This document shows positions 5,642 through 12,409 of a stretch of DNA of 15,810 nt, piece after piece (the stretch's first letter is position 1; every line of letters begins with the position of its first letter). A program made the translations under genes and the position numbers. The notes beneath the pieces were generated by a model, which searched no databases, had not been told where the DNA came from, and worked only from the letters and a program-made list of their open reading frames with translations. Origin of the DNA: Candidatus Nitrosotenuis sp. (GTDB lineage: Archaea > Thermoproteota > Nitrososphaeria > Nitrososphaerales > Nitrosopumilaceae); NCBI GenBank assembly GCA_023252015.1, contig JAHEXS010000013.1:1-15810 (forward strand), given 5' to 3'.

Positions 5642-5957
5642 CTGCCTTGCACACTGGGCAAACTCTTGATTCTGATTTTCCGATCGGAGATTCATTATTA
5701 CATGAGTTGCACTTGATTTTTTCCACGTCATCAAACAACTTGAAGTATTGAGTGGTAAAGTTTTGCGCAATGTTTCGCATCAAACCCGAATCACATAATT
5801 CTGTGAAATATTTTTCCATGTCATCTATTACAACAGATTTTTCAATTGTGCTGTTTGTTTGAAGTATTTCAAAAATCTCATCGTTTGTGAATTTAGTGTC
5901 AGGATTGTTGTATTTTTCAAAAATCACTTTTCGAATTTCTAGTTGAATGTCAGTCAA
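5634..5957 (-). CDS. Winged-helix-like plus zinc-ribbon protein closing the suf cluster
   Basis: A 107-residue protein, last gene of the minus-strand suf cluster. Residues 1-75 are mostly helical with a short strand-like stretch (FTTQYFKLFDD, 67-77), a layout compatible with a winged helix-turn-helix. The C-terminus carries two CxxC pairs, Cys83-x2-Cys86 and Cys100-x2-Cys103, 13 residues apart, forming a zinc-ribbon or rubredoxin-like knuckle that could hold Zn or an Fe-S cluster. A fifth cysteine, Cys55, lies in the helical part. A DNA-binding regulator sensing Fe-S status is an attractive inference from position, not shown by the sequence; an assembly accessory factor is the alternative. 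The start is TTG at 5957, nine bases after the sufU stop and with an AGGA seven bases before it. The stop overlaps the convergent pgk gene by eight bases. Confidence 0.7.
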   Translation of the reverse strand: MTDIQLEIRKVIFEKYNNPDTKFTNDEIFEILQTNSTIEKSVVIDDMEKYFTELCDSGLMRNIAQNFTTQYFKLFDDVEKIKCNSCNNESPIGKSESRVCPVCKAAI

Positions 5958-5966
5958 GGGTAATTC

Positions 5967-6407
5967 CTAGTAGAGTGTCGAAGCCTCTTGCTTTAGTGCA
6001 TCAGCATTTGTGTCATTTAGCTTGTTGGCAAGATACGTGTAAATGCCATATTTTAGTACTTTAAGCGATAAGAGGGCACATTTTATTCTGACTGCCTGTA
6101 GGTTTTGCAGTCCAAGTTCCCCTAGGATGTCCTCTTTTTGTATTTTCTTTACCTCATCAATGGTTTTTCCTTTTACAATTTCAGTTAAAACGGAGGAACA
6201 TGCCAGACAAATTGCGCAGCCTCGTCCATTAAACTTGATGTCAGATACTTTGTTGTCCTGCACATTCATGAAAATGTCAATGCTGTCACCACACAAAGGG
6301 TTGCTGTCATGATATGTTACATCGGGATTCTCTATTTTCCCAAAGTTACTTGGGTGTCTAGAATATTCCACAATCATTTCATGATAGATATCTGCATTGC
6401 TACTCAT
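5967..6407 (-). CDS. sufU: SufU/IscU-family sulfur-transfer or scaffold protein
   Basis: A 146-residue IscU/SufU/NifU-N protein that receives persulfide sulfur from the desulfurase encoded just upstream. Conserved ligand residues are Cys39 and Asp41 in NPLCGD, Cys64 in GRGCAICLAC, and Cys110 in RIKCALLS. The residue before the last Cys is Lys109, as in SufU, rather than His as in IscU. The distance from Cys64 to Cys110 (46 residues) is close to IscU and lacks the roughly 18-residue insertion of Bacillus SufU, so it is intermediate between the two. Two extra cysteines, Cys67 and Cys70, make a C-x2-C-x2-C string that is unusual. The ATG overlaps the sufS stop as ATGA, with GAGGT ten bases upstream, so translation is coupled. 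Confidence 0.93.
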   Translation of the reverse strand: MSSNADIYHEMIVEYSRHPSNFGKIENPDVTYHDSNPLCGDSIDIFMNVQDNKVSDIKFNGRGCAICLACSSVLTEIVKGKTIDEVKKIQKEDILGELGLQNLQAVRIKCALLSLKVLKYGIYTYLANKLNDTNADALKQEASTLY

Positions 6408-7645
6408 AGTTTGAACAACCTCGCTGCTCGGTCAAGCGATTTTATCAAAACATCTACTTCTTCTTTGGTGTTGTAAATGTAAAAGCTTGCGCGGGATGTT
6501 GCTGCAACATCTAATCGTTCCATCAATACCTGTGCACAATGATGGCCGGATCTTATTGCAATACCATCTTCATCGATTATGGTTGCAAGGTCATGTGGGT
6601 GAATGTCTGCAAAATTAAATGAGATTACACCGCCACGTTTTGAAATGTCCTTTGTTCCATAAACTACGATTCCCTTGATTGCGGACATTTTTTCAAGTGC
6701 ATATTTTGTTATTTCAATTTCATGGTTTCTGACATAATCCATTCCCAAATTATTCAGATAGTCAAGTGCCGCTGAAAATCCAATCACGTCTGCAATGTTT
6801 GGAGTTCCCGCCTCAAATTTGTATGGTAAGTCATTCCAAGTTGTTTCATATTTGTGAACCTCGCGAATCATGTCGCCTCCCCCGTGGAATGGAATCATTT
6901 GTTCAAGGAGTTCCTTTTTTGCCCATAAAACACCCACGCCTGTAGGACCTAGCATTTTGTGTGCAGAAAATGCAAAAAAGTCGCATCCAAGTTGTTGTAT
7001 GTCAACTTTCATGTGTGGGACAGATTGTGCACCATCAACCAAAACTCGCACTCCTGCCTTTTTGCATTTCCTCATTACTTCGGGCATGTCAGTTATTGTG
7101 CCAAGAACGTTTGACATTTGGCTTATGGTGACAAGTTTTACACGACCAGTTGCAAGATAGGCATCAAGCTGGTCCAAGATTAGTTCCCCATCATCACTTA
7201 CACCAATGTATTCCAGCTTTGCACCCTTTTCTTGTGTTAATAGTTGCCATGGAACAATATTGCTGTGGTGTTCATATTCAGTTGTAACTATAATGTCGCC
7301 TTCATTTACGTTCTGACGGCCCCAAGTGTATGCCACAAGATTAATTGCCTCAGTTGTACCTCGGACAAAGACTATCTCTTGTCGGTCTTTGATGTTGAGA
7401 AATTGTGCTACTTTGTCACGTGTCATTTCATATGCCGCTGTTGCTTCTTCTGCAAGGGCGTGAACTGCCCGGTGAATGTTAGAGTTGTAATTTGTGTAAA
7501 AATTAGAAATTGCGTTAATTACTTGAATTGGTTTTTGTGCGGTTGCGGCATTATCAAAGTAGACCAATTGCCTATCGTTTCGCACCTTTCGTTTTAGAAT
7601 TGGAAAGTCTTCTCGAATTTTTTCAATAGAAATTGCAGTCTGCAT
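6404..7645 (-). CDS. sufS: Group II cysteine desulfurase
   Basis: A 413-residue PLP-dependent class V aminotransferase-fold enzyme that takes sulfur from L-cysteine, giving alanine and an enzyme persulfide for Fe-S assembly. Lys230 in FSAHKMLGP forms the PLP aldimine; His126 in YEHHSN stacks on the ring; Asp204 in LVDGAQS binds the pyridine nitrogen. The catalytic Cys370 lies in IRSGHHCA, the short-loop form characteristic of SufS/CsdA type enzymes. Length is normal for the family. The ATG start at 7645 follows the Rieske gene stop by two bases and has a clear GAGGT Shine-Dalgarno six bases upstream, within the end of that gene. It overlaps sufU by four bases. Confidence 0.97.
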   Translation of the reverse strand: MQTAISIEKIREDFPILKRKVRNDRQLVYFDNAATAQKPIQVINAISNFYTNYNSNIHRAVHALAEEATAAYEMTRDKVAQFLNIKDRQEIVFVRGTTEAINLVAYTWGRQNVNEGDIIVTTEYEHHSNIVPWQLLTQEKGAKLEYIGVSDDGELILDQLDAYLATGRVKLVTISQMSNVLGTITDMPEVMRKCKKAGVRVLVDGAQSVPHMKVDIQQLGCDFFAFSAHKMLGPTGVGVLWAKKELLEQMIPFHGGGDMIREVHKYETTWNDLPYKFEAGTPNIADVIGFSAALDYLNNLGMDYVRNHEIEITKYALEKMSAIKGIVVYGTKDISKRGGVISFNFADIHPHDLATIIDEDGIAIRSGHHCAQVLMERLDVAATSRASFYIYNTKEEVDVLIKSLDRAARLFKL

Positions 7646-7647
7646 TA

Positions 7648-7956
7648 CTATACCTCAACATAAATCTCATTTTGATCTATTTTAACATTGTATGTCTTTA
7701 GTGATTCCTCTGCAGGCGGGTTCTGCGGATTGCCATTTTTCAAATTAAAAACGGAAAGATGTAATGGGCATCGTATTCCCTCATCACTGAGAAATCCAGT
7801 GGATAGGTCTGCTTCGGCATGCGTACAGATTCTGTCAGTTGCGTAAATCATTCCATTTAGATTGGTTATGAGAAGGCGTTTCTCATTATAATCAAAACTA
7901 AACATTTCGTTATTTCCAAGTTTGTCTTTACTACATGCTTTTATCCAAGTTCCCAA
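7648..7956 (-). CDS. Rieske-type [2Fe-2S] ferredoxin in the suf cluster
   Basis: A small soluble Rieske domain of 102 residues. The cluster ligands are Cys44 and His46 (CTHAEADLS) and Cys63 and His66 (CPLHLSVF), the standard C-x-H-x16-C-x2-H pattern, with the NG turn of FNLKNG following. It resembles NirD/biphenyl-dioxygenase-type ferredoxins and has no membrane anchor, so it is probably a cytoplasmic electron carrier, perhaps supplying electrons for cluster assembly. The frame is open to a TTG at 7989, which would overlap sufD by 26 bases. I chose the TTG at 7956 because a perfect GGTGA Shine-Dalgarno lies seven bases before it and the domain begins there (MGTWIKACSK). It sits between sufD and sufS, and sufS begins two bases after its stop. 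Confidence 0.9.
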   Translation of the reverse strand: MGTWIKACSKDKLGNNEMFSFDYNEKRLLITNLNGMIYATDRICTHAEADLSTGFLSDEGIRCPLHLSVFNLKNGNPQNPPAEESLKTYNVKIDQNEIYVEV

Positions 7957-7963
7957 AACGCGC

Positions 7964-7968
7964 TCACC
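7964..7968 (-). promoter_or_regulatory. Shine-Dalgarno deciding the Rieske gene start
   Basis: GGTGA on the minus strand matches the archaeal 16S anti-SD core. It overlaps the sufD TGA stop and lies seven bases before the TTG at 7956, giving tight translational coupling of sufD and the Rieske gene. Confidence 0.6.
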
Positions 7969-9358
7969 GGTATTTGTAGTGGGTTTCAAGCTGATCAGCT
8001 TCTTTGTATCTTACTTCCTCTACTTCAACTATTGATTTTAATTGCTCATCTGATTTTATGACCAGATCACGATTCTGCCATTTTGATTCTATCAGGTATG
8101 AAATCCACGCCCTTACCTGATATGACATTACTCTTGACATTGGCTCCAGAAATCCTTCAACAATTATTTTTTCTGCATCAGAGCGGTCAAGACAACGAGC
8201 CCCAAGATAGAATATTTGCTCTTCATCGATTTGTGCAACAGATGCAGAATGAGTTGCTTTTACATCATTTGTTAGGATTTCAAGGCCAGGTATTGCATCA
8301 GATTTTGCATCTTTGTCTAGTAGAATAGAACGTCCAGACAAAAATGATTTTGATTGTGTTGCAGTTTCCAGTATTTTTATCATTCCCTTGAACAAGGATT
8401 TTGATTTGTTTTTGAGAACAGATCTTTGTACTACTTGTCCTTCGGTTGATGGCTTTTGGTGAATTAGATTTGCAGACAAGTCAAATGATTGATCATTATT
8501 CCCAAACACCACCTCAGCATCCTGCACTGATGCGCCATTGCCATCTAGGTAATAGTTTGTTCTGTATCTAGACAGCATTGAGCCAAACAGTCCAAGGTAT
8601 GAGTTTACCTTTGCGTCTTGAAATAAGGTAGAATTTCTTGTGGAAAAACTAACTGCGCTTTGATCCATTGCCTGAAATGATGTCAGATATAGTTGGCTGT
8701 TTGGGTGCGCATTAATTGTCATTAATTCCAGATACGCTTGTTGCTTGCTTGATTTTGGCGCATATAGTTCCTGCACTATACTTGCCTTGCTGCTTTCTTC
8801 TGCTATTATGATGTTTTTTGATATTGCAGATGTTCCATCGGGTGACACGGATGAGACAACATGGATTGGTTTTTCCAAGATAAGGTTTCTTGGAATTTTG
8901 ATAAATATTCCTGAATTGAACGCGGCGTTATTTAGTGCAGTGTACTTGTCCTCGTTTGGATTACTTGATTCAAGTATTTTTTTGACAGTGTCACCATCTG
9001 TCTTTATTGCGTCATAAATCGATGTCACCACCAGTCCCTTTGATTTTATTTCGTCTGGAATATTGATTCGGTAAATGTTAGAGCCAATCTGAATTATGTT
9101 AATTTCTGATTCAAGCTCTTGCAGTCGTGGTTTTAATGAGTCAAAAATCACACTTTCTGAGCTTAATGAGAGAGATACCTGGGCAGGATCCATTCTCTTT
9201 GCATCAGTGTACTTGTTGTAAAGCGGAGATACTTCTGGTGGTAAGCTTTGATAAATTGAAAATGCGTTCTTTCGATATTGTTTTAGCCAGTCAGGTTCGT
9301 TCTTTGAGGTTGAAATCTCATCTACGTGAGTAGTGTTGATTGTTGATAGTGCTTGCAT
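7964..9358 (-). CDS. sufD: Fe-S cluster assembly protein SufD
   Basis: A 464-residue member of the SufBD family, paralogue of the upstream gene. It has the N-terminal helical part with EPDWLKQYRKNAF (residues 21-33), which matches the EPQWMLDFRLRSY element of SufB, then a long right-handed beta-helix core. The C-terminal SUF domain has ATHSASVAQIDEEQIFYL (residues 368-385), containing the His370 that corresponds to the essential SufD His of the E. coli SufBC2D complex. In that complex SufD helps iron entry and pairs with SufB to form the scaffold interface. The ATG at 9358 lies 27 bases after the sufB stop, with no good Shine-Dalgarno, and the gap carries a hairpin. The stop overlaps the Shine-Dalgarno of the Rieske gene. 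Confidence 0.93.
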   Translation of the reverse strand: MQALSTINTTHVDEISTSKNEPDWLKQYRKNAFSIYQSLPPEVSPLYNKYTDAKRMDPAQVSLSLSSESVIFDSLKPRLQELESEINIIQIGSNIYRINIPDEIKSKGLVVTSIYDAIKTDGDTVKKILESSNPNEDKYTALNNAAFNSGIFIKIPRNLILEKPIHVVSSVSPDGTSAISKNIIIAEESSKASIVQELYAPKSSKQQAYLELMTINAHPNSQLYLTSFQAMDQSAVSFSTRNSTLFQDAKVNSYLGLFGSMLSRYRTNYYLDGNGASVQDAEVVFGNNDQSFDLSANLIHQKPSTEGQVVQRSVLKNKSKSLFKGMIKILETATQSKSFLSGRSILLDKDAKSDAIPGLEILTNDVKATHSASVAQIDEEQIFYLGARCLDRSDAEKIIVEGFLEPMSRVMSYQVRAWISYLIESKWQNRDLVIKSDEQLKSIVEVEEVRYKEADQLETHYKYR

Positions 9359-9377
9359 GTCAGTTCAAAAAAGGAAA

Positions 9378-9394
9378 GTAGGATTTTATCCTAC
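9378..9394 (-). repeat. Perfect 7-bp hairpin spanning the sufB stop, followed by a T-rich tract
   Basis: On the minus strand GTAGGAT and ATCCTAC flank a three-base loop AAA. The stem contains the last codons and TAA stop of sufB. It is followed at once by TTTCCTTTTTT and then, 11 bases later, by the sufD ATG. The arrangement resembles a weak intrinsic terminator or an mRNA-processing or stability element between two genes whose products are needed together. Confidence 0.6.
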
Positions 9395-10786
9395 AGAGTC
9401 GTCCATTTCTAGTTTTATGAGTCGGTTTAGCTCAACTGCATATTCCATTGGAAGCTCTTTTGTGAAAGGTTCCATGAACCCATTTACAATCAAGGTAAGT
9501 GCCTCTTCTTCTGTGAATCCCCTAGTCATTAGATAGAATATTTGCTCGTCACCAATTTTTCCAACAGTTGCCTCGTGAGTCACTGTTGCGTCTTCTTGGT
9601 TAATTTCCATGTATGGATAAGTATCAGTTTTTGATGTGTCGTCTAGTAGTAACGCATCGCATCGTACGGATGCCTTTACGTTTGCTGCTCCCTTTGCAAC
9701 ATGAAGTAATCCTCTATATGTTGATCTTCCGTTTAGTCGGCTTACAGATTTTGATGTAGTTCTAGATGTAGTATCAGATGCTAGGTGTACCATTTTTGCA
9801 CCAGTGTCTTGGTGTTGACCTTTTCCTGCAAATGCAATTGATAGTGTCTCCCCATGTGCTTTTGGTTCAAGTAGATAAATTCCAGGATACTTCATTGTGA
9901 TTTTGCTTCCAATGTTTCCGTCAATCCACTCTACCTTTGCTCCCTGGTATGCATATGCTCGCTTTGTTACCAAGTTGTAAACATCACTGCTCCAGTTTTG
10001 AATTGTGGTGTATCGCAGTTTGGCGTCTTTGTGTGCAACCAGTTCCACCACTGCAGAGTGCAAGGATTCTGAAGAATATACCGGTGCGGTGCAACCTTCG
10101 ATGTAATGGACCTCGGATCCTTCATCTGCAATGATCAGTGTTCTTTCAAACTGACCAATGTTTTCTGCGTTAATCCTAAAGTACGCTTGAAGCGGCATGT
10201 CCACTTTGACTCCTGGTGGAATGTAGATGAAAGAGCCACCACTCCACACTGCAGAGTTTAATGCTGCAAATTTATTGTCCTCTGGTGGAATTACCTTGCC
10301 AAAGTATTTTTTGAAAATCTCCGGATGCTCTCTTAGTGCAGTTTCAGTATCAAGGAATATGACTCCTTTTTTTGCAAGATCTTCTCGTAGATTGTGATAT
10401 ACAACTTCTGATTCATATTGTGCACCTACTCCAGCAAGGAATTTCTTTTCTGCTTCTGGAATGCCTAGTTTGTCAAAGGTTTTTTTGACATTTTCTGGAA
10501 CATCATCCCAGTTTTTTTCGCTTTTTTCTGAAGCCTTTGCATAATAATAAATATTTTGAAAATCAATTGAGCTAAGATCTGGGCCCCAGTTTGGCATTGG
10601 TTTTTTCATAAAGACATCATAAGATCGTAATCTAAAATCAAGCATCCATTGTGGTTCGTTTTTAAGTTTGCTGATTTCTATGACAGTTTCTCTTGTTAGA
10701 CCTTTTTTGGCAAGATGAACATAGAGTTCGGTTGAATCTTTAAAATCATATTTTGAATAATCCATTTCTAGATTTTCTGTTGTCAT
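9386..10786 (-). CDS. sufB: Fe-S cluster assembly scaffold SufB
   Basis: A 466-residue SufB, the main scaffold of the Suf system. Features in order are the EPQWMLDFRLRSY element near residue 44; the KFAALNSAVWSGGSF region near residue 172, entering the beta-helix; and YIEGCTAP with Cys232. RCDALLLDD follows with Cys376, at the position of the E. coli cluster-assembly Cys405. THEATVGKIGDEQIFYLMTRG then holds His404-Glu405, equivalent to the E. coli E434 region. The frame is open three codons further to a TTG at 10795. I chose ATG at 10786 because a strong TATA box is centred 25 bases upstream, which predicts transcription starting at this codon. It heads the suf cluster, 82 bases after the end of hemD. 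Confidence 0.97.
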   Translation of the reverse strand: MTTENLEMDYSKYDFKDSTELYVHLAKKGLTRETVIEISKLKNEPQWMLDFRLRSYDVFMKKPMPNWGPDLSSIDFQNIYYYAKASEKSEKNWDDVPENVKKTFDKLGIPEAEKKFLAGVGAQYESEVVYHNLREDLAKKGVIFLDTETALREHPEIFKKYFGKVIPPEDNKFAALNSAVWSGGSFIYIPPGVKVDMPLQAYFRINAENIGQFERTLIIADEGSEVHYIEGCTAPVYSSESLHSAVVELVAHKDAKLRYTTIQNWSSDVYNLVTKRAYAYQGAKVEWIDGNIGSKITMKYPGIYLLEPKAHGETLSIAFAGKGQHQDTGAKMVHLASDTTSRTTSKSVSRLNGRSTYRGLLHVAKGAANVKASVRCDALLLDDTSKTDTYPYMEINQEDATVTHEATVGKIGDEQIFYLMTRGFTEEEALTLIVNGFMEPFTKELPMEYAVELNRLIKLEMDDSVG

Positions 10787-10796
10787 GACATACAAG

Positions 10797-10850
10797 ACTC
10801 CGTTATGTTATAAATAGATTCTACATGGTTTACTAGTTGTGCGACGGAGT
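10797..10850. repeat. 7-bp inverted repeat flanking the suf TATA box
   Basis: ACTCCGT at 10797-10803 and ACGGAGT at 10844-10850 form an inverted repeat with 40 bases between. The TATA box at 10808-10814 lies between the arms. It could be a paired operator for a regulator of the suf cluster, but an inverted pair of this length can occur by chance in a stretch this long. Confidence 0.3.
10808..10814 (-). promoter_or_regulatory. TATA box of the suf cluster
   Basis: TTTATAA on the minus strand, centred 25 bases before the sufB ATG at 10786, is the strongest protein-gene box A in the window. It shows that suf has its own promoter and probably a leaderless mRNA rather than depending only on read-through from the hem cluster. 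Confidence 0.65.
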
Positions 10851-10868
10851 AGGTCTAGCTAATATAGC

Positions 10869-11678
10869 TTAAGCTAATGAAAAAATATTTTTCATTGCTT
10901 CAAATGCACCAGGTACAGTATGTACGTCAGCGATTTTTGTGTTCACATTAAATTTTCTCAATTCCTCTGCGGTGAATGGGCCAATTGCAACGATCTGAAT
11001 TTTTTCCAAGTGTTTCAAAAGATCTTTTTCTTCACAACTCTGCAACATGATTTCAAAAAACCCTCGAACGGATGATACGCTAGTGTATACGATTCCGTCG
11101 ATTTTGTTTTTTGATAATAATTCTTGAAATTCTTTCCATTGAGTGGTGTCAGAAAATGCTTGTACGTCATACAGATAGTTCTCCTTTACCACCAATCCAA
11201 TTTTTTCCAAAAGTTTTGCTAAAAATTCAGTTGATGCCCCACTTCGTGGAACGATTACTTTTTTTCCAACTGCATTTAATCTCGTAAAAACTTCACCCAC
11301 ACCTACAGATGAATATCGGTTTGGCATGTGTGCCACTTTGATCCCCTCAGATTCAAGTGCTGCTTTTGTCTTTGGACCCACTGCAACTACCATAGTATTT
11401 GCAACTGCAAGCTGAAGTTCGTGGTGTTTTGAGTTATTTTTTGCAACATCGAACAGCAGTTTTACTGCCTTTGAGCTCATAAACACAGAATAATCGGGAT
11501 TAAACTCTTTAATTGAGTCTAGAAAGTCATCTACAATTTTTTCTCCCTTACTGACTAGTTCTATTGTTGGCAGTGGTATTGGAATTGCGTTTTCCTTTGA
11601 GGCAAGCTGGATAAACTCCTCAGAGTCTTCCTTTGTTCTTGTTATTGCTATTGTCTTTCCCTGAATCAATTTTTCCAC
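10869..11678 (-). CDS. hemD: Uroporphyrinogen-III synthase
   Basis: A 269-residue HemD-fold protein that closes the linear hydroxymethylbilane to uroporphyrinogen III with inversion of ring D. The family is poorly conserved in sequence, so the call rests on the typical landmarks in order. These are GKTIAITRTKEDSEEF at residues 7-22; SVFMSSKAV at 64-72; VAVGPKTKAALES at 98-110; VPRSGASTEFLAKLL at 143-157; DGIVYTSVSSVRGFFE at 194-209; and VAIGPFTAEELRKF at 230-243. Context makes it secure: it is the last gene of hemL-hemC-cobA-hemD. The start is GTG at 11678, overlapping the end of cobA by 13 bases. A 12-bp palindrome (10865-10876) spans its stop codon. Confidence 0.93.
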   Translation of the reverse strand: MEKLIQGKTIAITRTKEDSEEFIQLASKENAIPIPLPTIELVSKGEKIVDDFLDSIKEFNPDYSVFMSSKAVKLLFDVAKNNSKHHELQLAVANTMVVAVGPKTKAALESEGIKVAHMPNRYSSVGVGEVFTRLNAVGKKVIVPRSGASTEFLAKLLEKIGLVVKENYLYDVQAFSDTTQWKEFQELLSKNKIDGIVYTSVSSVRGFFEIMLQSCEEKDLLKHLEKIQIVAIGPFTAEELRKFNVNTKIADVHTVPGAFEAMKNIFSLA

Positions 11679-12409
11679 CCAATTGTTTTGTGTAGTTTTA
11701 CTACATTTCCTATTATAATTATTGATGGAGGTGTGATTTTGTGTTGTTTAATTTTTTTTTCTATGTCAGACAGCGTACCAACAACTAGTTTGTGGTTTTC
11801 AGTCGTACCGTTTTGGATTACTGCGACAGGAGTATTCTTTGAGAGGCCTCCCGCAATGAGGGATTTTGATATTATTCCTATTCTTGATAGTCCCATCATT
11901 ATTACGATAGTTTCAACAGACTTTGCGAGTTGTTTCCACTTTACTTGGTCTTTTGTTTTTTGTGGATCCTCATGTCCTGTGACAAACACAACAGACGAAG
12001 AATATTTCCGATGAGTTAGTGGAATTCCAGAATATATCGCAGAACCAATCCCAGATGTTATTCCAGGTATGATTTCGAATTTTACTTTGTATTTTCTTAG
12101 ATACTCTGCTTCCTCCCCACCCCTACCAAAGATGAACGGGTCTCCTCCCTTTAGTCGCACTACGCTTTTGTTTGATTTTGCATATTTTATCATCAAATCA
12201 TTTGTGCTGTCCTGATGCTTGTAGTCATCCCCAACTTCGCGTCCAACATAGATTTTTTCTGTCTTTTTTGGAATCATCGAAATAATTTTTTTGCTTACTA
12301 ATCGGTCATATAGCACAACATCTGCGTTTTTGATTAGTTCTACTGCACGTAATGTGATAAGATTCGGATCTCCGGGTCCAGCCCCAACTAAATACACAAT
12401 GCCTGTCAT
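11666..12409 (-). CDS. cobA: Uroporphyrinogen-III C-methyltransferase (SUMT)
   Basis: A 247-residue SAM-dependent methyltransferase that methylates uroporphyrinogen III at C2 and C7 to give precorrin-2. That is the branch point towards siroheme, cobalamin and heme by the siroheme-dependent archaeal route. Visible signature motifs are VGAGPGDP at residues 8-15; RLKGGDPFIFGRGGEE at 85-100, including the GGDP SAM-binding loop; PGITS at 115-119; and IPLTHR at 129-134. It is the single-domain form, with no fused dehydrogenase/chelatase or HemD. The frame is open to 12439, but ATG at 12409 overlaps the hemC stop as ATGA, places the motif-rich N-terminus (MTGIVYLVGA) first, and has a GGAG 11 bases upstream. 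An ATG at 12418 is the main alternative. Confidence 0.95.
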   Translation of the reverse strand: MTGIVYLVGAGPGDPNLITLRAVELIKNADVVLYDRLVSKKIISMIPKKTEKIYVGREVGDDYKHQDSTNDLMIKYAKSNKSVVRLKGGDPFIFGRGGEEAEYLRKYKVKFEIIPGITSGIGSAIYSGIPLTHRKYSSSVVFVTGHEDPQKTKDQVKWKQLAKSVETIVIMMGLSRIGIISKSLIAGGLSKNTPVAVIQNGTTENHKLVVGTLSDIEKKIKQHKITPPSIIIIGNVVKLHKTIGWKN

